Origin: a virus
DNA length: 26,206 nucleotides
Virus record (IMG/VR): IMGVR_UViG_3300024518_001358
Span: 1-26,206 of that record
Direction: 5' to 3' (one strand)
The notes beneath the pieces are model-generated. The model was given only the letters and a program-made list of their open reading frames with translations, was not told the origin of the DNA and did no database searches. The position numbers were made by a program, and so were the translations under genes. Below, in pieces: positions 1 through 6,202 of the stretch; within the stretch, counting starts at the first letter, position 1, and each line of letters starts with the position of its first letter.

Positions 1-2849
1 TATATTATTATGAAGCTGGAAGTGCAAAAAGTGGTATAATTCATTATGGTGATAGTACCAATGGAGTTGAAGGTGGTTTACAATTTTTAACAGGAGGAGT
101 AAGTGCTTCAAGTAATACGCAAATGGTAATTGACTCATCTGGTAATGTAGGTATAGGTACTGCGGCACCAAATGAGTTGTTACAAATTAGTGGAGCTACA
201 AATGCTACACCTATACTTGCAATGTTTGCACATGGAAGTGACGCTAATGCTGATTTTCCCATGCTTCGACTTGTTAGGTCAAAAGGAACTTCAGGTTCTC
301 CAAGTATAGTTGCAAGTGGTGATTATCTTGGTGGAATAGAATTTATGGGTTTTCTTGGAAGTAATGGAGATAATTATACTAATTATGATATTGGGGCATC
401 AATATATGCAAAAGTAACTACTACTCCAAGTAATGCAGATGAAGACATACCAACGGAATTACAGTTTTTCACTACTCCAGATGGTGCTACTGGTCAAACA
501 CAAAGAATGGTGATTGACTCCGCTGGTAATGTAGGTATAGGTACAGCAAGTCCACTCGGAGATTTAACCATTTCAAACGGTGGGGCAAGTGGGGTTGAGA
601 TTCAACCAGAAATAACAACCAATACAAATCGTATTACTAATTACAATCGTGATACCAGCGCATATAACAATTTTAGACTTGATGCCGCACGGCATGAATT
701 TTTGATTTCAGGAACGGAACGCATGAGACTCGATGACAACTCTCGCATCAGCCTATCCAATAATGATGGTGGTGCTACAAGTGGAGTAGATTCAACTACT
801 GGTAATACAATATTTGGATATTTAGCTGGAGCGGCTGTTGATTCTGATGTTATAAACAATACTATTTTTGGACATAGGGCTGGAAATGCTTTAAATGCTG
901 GAGATGGAAATGTCATAATAGGTTCGCAAACTGGAGATGCATTAACAACTGGATTAAATAATACTTTTATTGGTAGAGAAGCTGGTTCTACTACAACAGA
1001 TGTAGATTTGGCTGTAATTGTTGGATATGGTGCTGGTAATGCTAATATGACATCCACAGCAGACGGAACAGTTTGTATTGGGTCAGTTGCTGGTAATGCT
1101 ATTACAAGCGGAGCTGGTAATGTTCTTGTAGGAAAAGATGCTGGTAAACTTGTTACAACTGGTTCTGGAAATACAGCAGTAGGAAATGCCGCATTAGACG
1201 CTGTTGTAGCAGGTTCACATAATACAGCTGTAGGTTATGAGGCTTTGACAACTGCCGCTGGAAACGCAGCTCATAATACTGCCGTAGGTAGAAGTGCTTT
1301 AAAAACTTGGAATGTTAGTGGCGATGGTAATAATACCGCAGTAGGTAGTGAAGCTGGAACAGCATTAACTACTGGTGTAAGCAATGTTCTTATAGGTGCT
1401 GAAGCTGGAAAAACGGCACAAGACGTAGATGGTCTTGTTTTGGTAGGAGATAATGCTGGTAAGACTCTTAATCATTCAAATTGCGATGGTACAGTTGCCG
1501 TAGGTAAAGATGCATTAACAGCCCTTACTACTGGTGCTGGCAATATAGCTATTGGAAATGAAGCTGGAGATGCTCTGACAACAGAATCAAGTAACACCTT
1601 AATAGGCTATATGGCTGGTACGACTTTAACTGCTTCCGACAACACAGCTATTGGTGCAAATGCGATGGATGCTTCTGTTGATTCTACAGGTTGTGTTGCA
1701 GTTGGTCACGATGCTATGGGAAATAATAGTACTGGTGTGGATAACTGTGTTGCTATTGGAAAAGAAGCATTGCTTGGAGTTAATCATGCAGATGCTGATG
1801 GTTGTGTTGCTATTGGTTATCAAACACTAAAGACTTTAGATAGTGGTCATGGAAATATAGCAGTAGGATATCAAGCTATGTCAACTCATGTAGATGGCGA
1901 TAGAAATATAGCTATTGGTTTTCAAGCTATGTCAGATACCAATGCAGATTCAACCGTTGATGGTTCAGTTGATAATATATTTATGGGTTATCGGGCAGGT
2001 AATGGTACTTGGGTAACTGCGGCTTCAAATTATAATGTAGCTATTGGCAACTATAGTATGGATGCCGCTATGAATGGAGCTTTATATAATACTGCTGTTG
2101 GGTATGATGCATTAACTTCTTTAACTACTGGAGATGGGAATACCTGTGTAGGATTTCAAGCAGGTGATGCAATTGATGATGGTGGCAATTGCACAGCTAT
2201 AGGTTATTTAGCACTCAGTGCCGACTGTGGGGGTGATAACACTGCTTGTGGGGCTTATTCACTTAGTGCTACTACTGGTGTTGATAATACAGGGATTGGT
2301 GCAGTTGCTGGATATGAAGTTACTTCGGGTGACAATAACACATTTCTTGGACATGATGCAGGGCGTTCAGGAAGTCCCGGTGGTGCTGTTTCGACTGGAG
2401 ATAATCAGGTTTGTATTGGCGATGAGAATATTACACACGCACATATCCAAGTAGATTGGACTATAGCTTCCGACCAAAGAGATAAAACAGATTTTACTGC
2501 TTTAGACCTTGGTTTGGACTTTGTTAAAGAACTATCGCCTGTCACTTACAGGTGGGACAAGCGTTCAAAGTATGGCGATAAGACTGCTGATGATTATGAT
2601 TTAGCAGACCAGACTCCAGACGGAACTCACAAAGAAGATTGGTTAGACATAGGTTTTAAAGCCCAAGAAGTAGAAGCCTTAGAGAAATCGGCAGGATACA
2701 AAATAGCTGATAAAACAAATCTAACAACTTCAATTACTGGTGACGGCAAACAATATGGCATCCAATATTCTAAATTTGTACCAATATTAGTCAAAGCAGT
2801 ACAAGAACTCTCCGCAAAAGTGGAAGAGTTAGAAGCAAAACTAAAATAA
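1..2849 (+). CDS. Tail fibre/appendage protein with C-terminal S74 self-cleaving chaperone (5' end outside window)
   Basis: The frame is open from base 3 with no stop, so the gene begins before the window; the ATG at 123 is internal. The visible part is 948 residues. It has two copies of a fibre motif of the type MVIDSxGNVGIGTAxP (near bases 123 and 508), then about 31 imperfect repeats around a core NTAVGxxAG between about 800 and 2440. These probably form a trimeric beta-rich shaft. The C-terminus carries the intramolecular chaperone (peptidase S74) signature SDQRDK, with the presumed catalytic Ser at codon 2469 and Lys at codon 2484, the Ser-x4-Lys spacing known from endosialidase tailspikes. 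In that family the chaperone (here about 126 residues) drives trimer folding and cuts itself off just before the Ser. A heptad-like helix ends the protein. Role: host recognition at the virion surface. Host receptor unknown. Confidence 0.93.
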   Translation, partial: YYYEAGSAKSGIIHYGDSTNGVEGGLQFLTGGVSASSNTQMVIDSSGNVGIGTAAPNELLQISGATNATPILAMFAHGSDANADFPMLRLVRSKGTSGSPSIVASGDYLGGIEFMGFLGSNGDNYTNYDIGASIYAKVTTTPSNADEDIPTELQFFTTPDGATGQTQRMVIDSAGNVGIGTASPLGDLTISNGGASGVEIQPEITTNTNRITNYNRDTSAYNNFRLDAARHEFLISGTERMRLDDNSRISLSNNDGGATSGVDSTTGNTIFGYLAGAAVDSDVINNTIFGHRAGNALNAGDGNVIIGSQTGDALTTGLNNTFIGREAGSTTTDVDLAVIVGYGAGNANMTSTADGTVCIGSVAGNAITSGAGNVLVGKDAGKLVTTGSGNTAVGNAALDAVVAGSHNTAVGYEALTTAAGNAAHNTAVGRSALKTWNVSGDGNNTAVGSEAGTALTTGVSNVLIGAEAGKTAQDVDGLVLVGDNAGKTLNHSNCDGTVAVGKDALTALTTGAGNIAIGNEAGDALTTESSNTLIGYMAGTTLTASDNTAIGANAMDASVDSTGCVAVGHDAMGNNSTGVDNCVAIGKEALLGVNHADADGCVAIGYQTLKTLDSGHGNIAVGYQAMSTHVDGDRNIAIGFQAMSDTNADSTVDGSVDNIFMGYRAGNGTWVTAASNYNVAIGNYSMDAAMNGALYNTAVGYDALTSLTTGDGNTCVGFQAGDAIDDGGNCTAIGYLALSADCGGDNTACGAYSLSATTGVDNTGIGAVAGYEVTSGDNNTFLGHDAGRSGSPGGAVSTGDNQVCIGDENITHAHIQVDWTIASDQRDKTDFTALDLGLDFVKELSPVTYRWDKRSKYGDKTADDYDLADQTPDGTHKEDWLDIGFKAQEVEALEKSAGYKIADKTNLTTSITGDGKQYGIQYSKFVPILVKAVQELSAKVEELEAKLK

Positions 2850-2861
2850 CAGGAGAATATA

Positions 2862-3191
2862 ATGGATTGGAGTAAATACAGTTCGTTGAAATCTAGCAAA
2901 CTAGCCTCTTTGGGAAAAGAGAAGCAAGTTACAAAAGAAGCAGTTTCAGAAGTGAAAGATTCAGATGGCAAGCTCGTGAGAGCGGCACAAGCCAAAGAGG
3001 AACGTGAATACGTTGCTTTGAGTCAGAAACGATGGAATGCTGAGTCTGGTGAAGCTATGGATGATAGTAAGAGTGAATATTCACTTTCTGAATTAGAGAG
3101 TGAAAAAGCACGTTACGATAGAGACATGGCAAGAGCTAAAGCTCAAAGTGACGGAATTGCACTAGCTATCGAAGATTTTAAGAAATTATAA
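2862..3191 (+). CDS. Small charged helical protein, function unknown
   Basis: This 109-residue protein starts 12 bases after the fibre gene, behind a clear AGGAG ribosome site (2851-2855). It is rich in Lys, Glu and Ser, has no membrane segment, and looks alpha-helical, with a probable coiled coil in its last 40 residues (LSELESEKARYDRDMARAK). I recognise no family. Its position directly after the fibre and before small virion accessory genes suggests a structural or assembly role, but this is only context. Its stop shares one base with the next start (TAATG). Confidence 0.8.
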   Translation: MDWSKYSSLKSSKLASLGKEKQVTKEAVSEVKDSDGKLVRAAQAKEEREYVALSQKRWNAESGEAMDDSKSEYSLSELESEKARYDRDMARAKAQSDGIALAIEDFKKL

Positions 3192-3292
3192 TGGAAAACA
3201 TAGCACTTCTGATAATGTGTCTCATTTGTTTTGGAATGGGATGGTTTAGCAGATGTGTTATTAACAATAACAAAAAAGACAAGGAGTCATAA
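3191..3292 (+). CDS. 33-residue single-pass membrane peptide
   Basis: A very short gene fitted exactly between its neighbours, with one-base TAATG overlaps at both ends. The product has a hydrophobic segment at about residues 4-20 (IALLIMCLICFGMGWF), followed by a short tail ending in Lys/Asp/Glu residues. This suggests one membrane helix with a charged, probably cytoplasmic, tail. The AAGGAG ribosome site of the next gene lies inside its last codons. The double overlap and clear membrane helix support a real gene. Function is unknown; a lysis or superinfection role would be a guess. Confidence 0.65.
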   Translation: MENIALLIMCLICFGMGWFSRCVINNNKKDKES

Positions 3293-3564
3293 TGGCTAAA
3301 AAAGAAAAAGAAAAAAAGCCTGTTTTGAATCTTGATGGCAAAGAGTATGTTATCGAAGATATGACAGATACACAAAAAGAGATGGCTGGGCAAGTTATGA
3401 GACATCAAGACCACGTTAATGATGTCAGGAATAAGCTCGCTACAAATAGGTTTATAGCAGAACAGTTAGCAGAGAATGAGAAGTCTTTCTCTGAAAAACA
3501 CCAGAAAGGTGTCGTTGAATTGAAAAAGTCTCTTGAACCAGAAGAGGTAGAAGCGGAAGCATGA
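3292..3564 (+). CDS. DUF6447-like small protein
   Basis: A 90-residue protein with AAGGAG (3281-3286) at good spacing. After a Lys-rich start comes the stretch VLNLDGKEYVIEDMTDTQKE, then an amphipathic helical segment and an acidic end. From memory this layout (LNxDGKEY, then D/E-x-x-T/S-D-x-x-K, then a helix with Q and L) matches small phage proteins labelled DUF6447, which occur beside tail genes in marine phages. Function is unknown. It overlaps the next gene by four bases (ATGA), implying coupled translation. The gene is certain; the family name is moderate. Confidence 0.82.
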   Translation: MAKKEKEKKPVLNLDGKEYVIEDMTDTQKEMAGQVMRHQDHVNDVRNKLATNRFIAEQLAENEKSFSEKHQKGVVELKKSLEPEEVEAEA

Positions 3565-4001
3565 TTGTAAGAAGGTGCAGTCAGGGTCATCGAGTACGCA
3601 TTCATAAGAATGTGACACCGGGTCTTAAAAGAGTGAAAACTTACAGGGATGGTTCTACCGAAACCCTGACTTACCCTTCGTCTTATGGTTATTTTGTTGA
3701 TGTAGATGGTAGTGTAGAAAAGAAAACAAACAGCTTTAAAGTGGCGGAAGAATTTTACAATGTTGAGTGTGGTAAAAAACATAGTGGTGGACATGGAAGA
3801 TTAATGTTAGGTACTCATCATTTAATAAACGGTATTGCCACAGCTCAATCTGAGTATCCAACATCCGACAATACAAAATCTGAGATACAGGCTTTTTACG
3901 ATAGGCGGGATATTGGTTATAATAATAGTGATACTAAGGCGGTACTATTAAATAAGATAAAGGTAAATGATTTTACTGGTGCAAAAACTTTGGAGAAGTA
4001 A
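3561..4001 (+). CDS. Hypothetical protein, basic N-terminus
   Basis: 146 residues, no recognised family. The N-terminus carries a cluster of basic residues (VRRCSQGHRVRIHKNVTPG), the middle has several Tyr/Gly-rich short strands, and the C-terminal half has His and Asn clusters (HHLINGIATAQSEYP). No signal peptide or membrane helix is visible. The start overlaps the previous stop (ATGA) and its TAA shares one base with the next ATG. It lies in the run of small genes between fibre and lysis candidates. A virion-associated or adapter role is possible but not shown. Confidence 0.8.
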   Translation: MIVRRCSQGHRVRIHKNVTPGLKRVKTYRDGSTETLTYPSSYGYFVDVDGSVEKKTNSFKVAEEFYNVECGKKHSGGHGRLMLGTHHLINGIATAQSEYPTSDNTKSEIQAFYDRRDIGYNNSDTKAVLLNKIKVNDFTGAKTLEK

Positions 4002-4294
4002 TGAAACTTAATGTTCATCATAAATTAATTGAATATTTAAAAGTACATGGTTGGCTTGATCATTGGACATCTGTTCACATGGCGGCAGGGGCTTTTATAT
4101 GTAAAGCATCTTTATGGTGTGGAGCAAACAGTTATGAAGCGGTAATGACTGTACTTATAATAGGGTTACTGTGGGAGATTGCTGAATATTATATTGAAAA
4201 TTGGGAACCTTATGGTTCAAAACAAAAATGGATAAATAATACACTATCTGATTTAATCGTAGAGGTTGGATTAGCGATATGGATGGTTATATAG
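4001..4294 (+). CDS. Small membrane protein with conserved WEIxEYY motif
   Basis: A 97-residue protein with three likely membrane segments: about residues 25-40 (HMAAGAFICKASLWCG), 46-60 (VMTVLIIGLLWEIAE) and 83-97. The pattern His...Gly in the first segment, WEIxEYY at the end of the second, then NxxxDLIxExG, recalls small VanZ/DUF2238-like membrane proteins common in phages. The start follows GGAG (3991-3994) and overlaps the previous stop (TAATG). Function unknown; it sits in a cluster of membrane proteins ahead of the lysin, so a part in lysis timing is possible. Confidence 0.78.
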   Translation: MKLNVHHKLIEYLKVHGWLDHWTSVHMAAGAFICKASLWCGANSYEAVMTVLIIGLLWEIAEYYIENWEPYGSKQKWINNTLSDLIVEVGLAIWMVI

Positions 4295-4581
4295 TGTCAA
4301 AGAGTTCATTTATTAATTGGGAAAACGCACCAATAGGTAAAGAAGCATTTATTGCTTTGTTCATATTTATGAGTGGTTTAGTTGGTGAAGGATTTTATTT
4401 TTATAATAGATTTCTTGAATTAGAAAATAATATGTTAGAAGCAAATAATAAGATTGAAGAATTACTATCAAAGCACATTGAGAATGAAGAAGAAGAATTT
4501 GCAAAGTTGGAAGAGCGAGTAAAGTTTTATGAAAAAGAATTTAATATCAATCCATTAAGCTGGAGAAAGAAAAAGAAGTGA
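4279..4581 (+). CDS. Membrane-anchored coiled-coil protein
   Basis: 100 residues, overlapping the previous gene by 16 bases. One membrane helix is visible at about residues 22-42 (EAFIALFIFMSGLVGEGFYF), then a long acidic coiled coil (about 45-90, Glu/Leu/Asn-rich) and a short basic tail (WRKKKK). A membrane anchor followed by a coiled coil is the layout of some inner-membrane spanin or holin-accessory proteins, but it is not specific. Its stop overlaps the next gene's GTG start (GTGA). Confidence 0.75.
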   Translation: MDGYIVSKSSFINWENAPIGKEAFIALFIFMSGLVGEGFYFYNRFLELENNMLEANNKIEELLSKHIENEEEEFAKLEERVKFYEKEFNINPLSWRKKKK

Positions 4582-4985
4582 AAAAGGTTTGGGATATAAT
4601 AGAGTTTATATTAGTCCTTCTAGTATTTAGCTGTATTGGATTAGCTTTTATGGCATGTGAAGATAGATATTTAACTGTTGAAAAAAGAATAATAGATTCG
4701 GAAAACAAAGTACCAGTATATTTTTATGCAGAGGCAGAACAAGCAGATATCGACACATGGCGACCAGTATTCACCTATTATATATATTTAATAGAGGAAG
4801 GGAATTATGATGCTTATTTCCATGCATATTGCATGCAGGGTGATTCTATCATATGGTCTGGAATACAACCGATAGAAATAGAAGGTGGAAAAAAAGTATG
4901 GGGAGAGTATGTAAGCGATGCAAGCTTTGCTCCTCAGAATATAGCTAATGTTACTCCAATGGCTTATGTGAGTGTGGAGTATTAA
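4578..4985 (+). CDS. Membrane or lipid-anchored exported protein, unknown
   Basis: 135 residues from a GTG start overlapping the previous TGA (GTGA). The N-terminus has two Lys, then a hydrophobic stretch (about 7-26) ending in Cys27 within FMAC, a weak lipobox-like site; Cys19 is an alternative. The rest is a soluble, Tyr-rich, acidic, probably beta-rich domain lying outside the inner membrane. A lipoprotein next to a membrane coiled-coil protein recalls an i-spanin/o-spanin pair, but 108 exported residues are long for a classic outer-membrane spanin. Function not recognised. Confidence 0.75.
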   Translation: MKKVWDIIEFILVLLVFSCIGLAFMACEDRYLTVEKRIIDSENKVPVYFYAEAEQADIDTWRPVFTYYIYLIEEGNYDAYFHAYCMQGDSIIWSGIQPIEIEGGKKVWGEYVSDASFAPQNIANVTPMAYVSVEY

Positions 4986-5006
4986 TAATATAAATGGGAA
5001 CAATAT

Positions 5007-5354
5007 ATGGCAGAAATGTATGCAGAATATGGCGTAATAGGCGTTATGGTCATACTATTTTCTGGAATGCTTTATTGGTTTAGGGGTTTCTTTGACACGC
5101 TTATTAACAATAAAATGGAAGACCTTGAAACTGAAATAAAACAAGTTCGAGAAACAGTACAAGATGAAGTACAACAAAATAGAAAAATTGTAGTGAAGTT
5201 AATAGACCGCATTAATTCACATGAAAAGGTTCTGGATAATTCTTTTGATAGAATTGCAGATAGCGGTGAAAGAAGAACGGAAAAACTTATGTTTAAAATC
5301 GAAGAAAATGGCAGTGGAATTAACTGGTTAAAAGGAAAGTTGGATAACAAATGA
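5007..5354 (+). CDS. Holin-like or BhlA-like protein: one membrane helix plus coiled coil
   Basis: 115 residues. An N-terminal membrane helix (about 9-26, VIGVMVILFSGMLYWFRGFF) is followed by a long charged helix (about 35-95) with heptad-like spacing. This resembles BhlA/UviB-type small phage membrane proteins by layout only. The ribosome site is weak (GGGA near 4996). The stop overlaps the 51-residue membrane peptide gene that follows (ATGA), placing the two in one translation unit just before the lysin. Confidence 0.75.
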   Translation: MAEMYAEYGVIGVMVILFSGMLYWFRGFFDTLINNKMEDLETEIKQVRETVQDEVQQNRKIVVKLIDRINSHEKVLDNSFDRIADSGERRTEKLMFKIEENGSGINWLKGKLDNK

Positions 5355-5506
5355 TAGGGCAAGATTCTATACGCGTGGTGTCGGCGAATTTAGTAGGCAC
5401 TGGAATATTTTTAATTGACACGATACCGTATGTGTTACAGGTTGTAATTGGATTATTAACAATATGGTATTTAATACTTAAAATAAAAAATATAAGGAGT
5501 AAGTAA
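5351..5506 (+). CDS. 51-residue putative holin, two membrane segments
   Basis: A short gene joined to both neighbours: ATGA overlap upstream and TAATG overlap downstream. The product has a hydrophobic stretch at about residues 9-22 (VVSANLVGTGIFLI), a turn with Asp-Thr-Ile-Pro, a second segment at about 27-43 (YVLQVVIGLLTIWYLIL), and a basic tail (KIKNIRSK). Two membrane segments with a basic C-terminus in about 50 residues, one gene before the lysozyme-like gene, fits a small class II type holin. Sequence family not recognised, so the call rests on topology and position. Confidence 0.65.
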   Translation: MIGQDSIRVVSANLVGTGIFLIDTIPYVLQVVIGLLTIWYLILKIKNIRSK

Positions 5507-5733
5507 TGGATATTAAAAAAATGCTAGTTGAACTGGCAGAATCTCAAGCTGATAAGGTTAAAGATGACATGATGAGTCAATTGAATTCCAAAGAAATGGA
5601 AGAGAAGATTGCCTCAGCTATTAATGCTAAAATAGACATTCCATTTGTATCGGAAGAAAAGGAACAGGTGTTTTTTGAAAAAGTCGTTGATGTTGTTACT
5701 GATCTGTTGCATGGTCTTTTTGAGGGGAAGTAG
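5506..5733 (+). CDS. Small acidic helical protein upstream of the lysin
   Basis: 75 residues, with AAGGAG (5493-5498) ahead of the ATG. It appears fully helical, charged in the first half (ELAESQADKVKDDMMSQL) and amphipathic in the last 25 residues (FFEKVVDVVTDLLHGLF). No family recognised. The C-terminal amphipathic helix could lie on a membrane or serve oligomerisation. The GAGGGGAAG at the end of its frame is the ribosome site for the next gene. Confidence 0.75.
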   Translation: MDIKKMLVELAESQADKVKDDMMSQLNSKEMEEKIASAINAKIDIPFVSEEKEQVFFEKVVDVVTDLLHGLFEGK

Positions 5734-5734
5734 T

Positions 5735-6202
5735 TTGTTAAACGAACCCCAAGTAAAGGATTTGATTAAAAGGGTTATGGAGAGTATGGATTTATATTCT
5801 CCAGAAGCTCTAGATTTAGTCTATAAGACTGGAAAAGTAGAAAGTGGATACAAGTATCTACGCCAGATAAAAGGCCCCGCTAGAGGTCTTTTTCAATGCG
5901 AATCATGGGTAGCGGTAGATATATGTAAAAACTATTTAGCTTATAGAAAAAAGCTAATGAAAAGGGTTGCGGAAGCTACCAATGTTAAGCTGTCTTATTT
6001 TGTAGACCCAAAAGAAGAAGATTGGGATTTTATATTAGAAACTAATATAGCCGCTCAGATAGCTATGTGTCGCTTACATTATAGAAGAATACCTAAACCT
6101 TTACCATCTAGCGTTGAAGGGCAGGCTAATTATTGGAAGAAGTATTATAACAGTATGGCAGGACGCGGTACTGTTGAGGATTTCTTAGTGAGGTCAGCCT
6201 AG
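5735..6202 (+). CDS. Lysozyme/transglycosylase-like endolysin or virion lysin
   Basis: I start it at TTG 5735 (155 residues), because AGGGGA (5724-5729) is well spaced for it and it lies one base after the previous stop. The open frame reaches back to an ATG at 5645, but that stretch would overlap the previous gene by 89 bases. Residues 32-56 hold TGKVESGYKYLRQ and KGPARGLFQCE. From memory this Glu-Ser-Gly ... Gly-Pro-Ala-x-Gly-x-Phe-Gln pattern marks a phage family with a lysozyme-like fold; Glu36 is the candidate catalytic acid. The expected reaction is cleavage of peptidoglycan. Adjacent small membrane proteins favour an endolysin, while the virion gene that follows leaves a tail lysin possible. 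Confidence 0.75.
   Translation: MLNEPQVKDLIKRVMESMDLYSPEALDLVYKTGKVESGYKYLRQIKGPARGLFQCESWVAVDICKNYLAYRKKLMKRVAEATNVKLSYFVDPKEEDWDFILETNIAAQIAMCRLHYRRIPKPLPSSVEGQANYWKKYYNSMAGRGTVEDFLVRSA

Noticed and set aside
641-1057. Leftward open frame within the fibre gene
   Set aside because: Produced by the low-stop repeat region; wrong strand for the block, no ribosome site.
800-2440. CRISPR-like or satellite DNA repeat
   Set aside because: The repetition is at protein level with variable spacing and divergent bases, within one open frame.
123-2849. Fibre gene starting at ATG 123
   Set aside because: The frame is open to the left edge and the upstream codons continue the fibre composition, so this ATG is internal.
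5645-5734. N-terminal extension of the lysin as a signal anchor
   Set aside because: It overlaps the previous gene in another frame and has no ribosome site; the TTG at 5735 has one.
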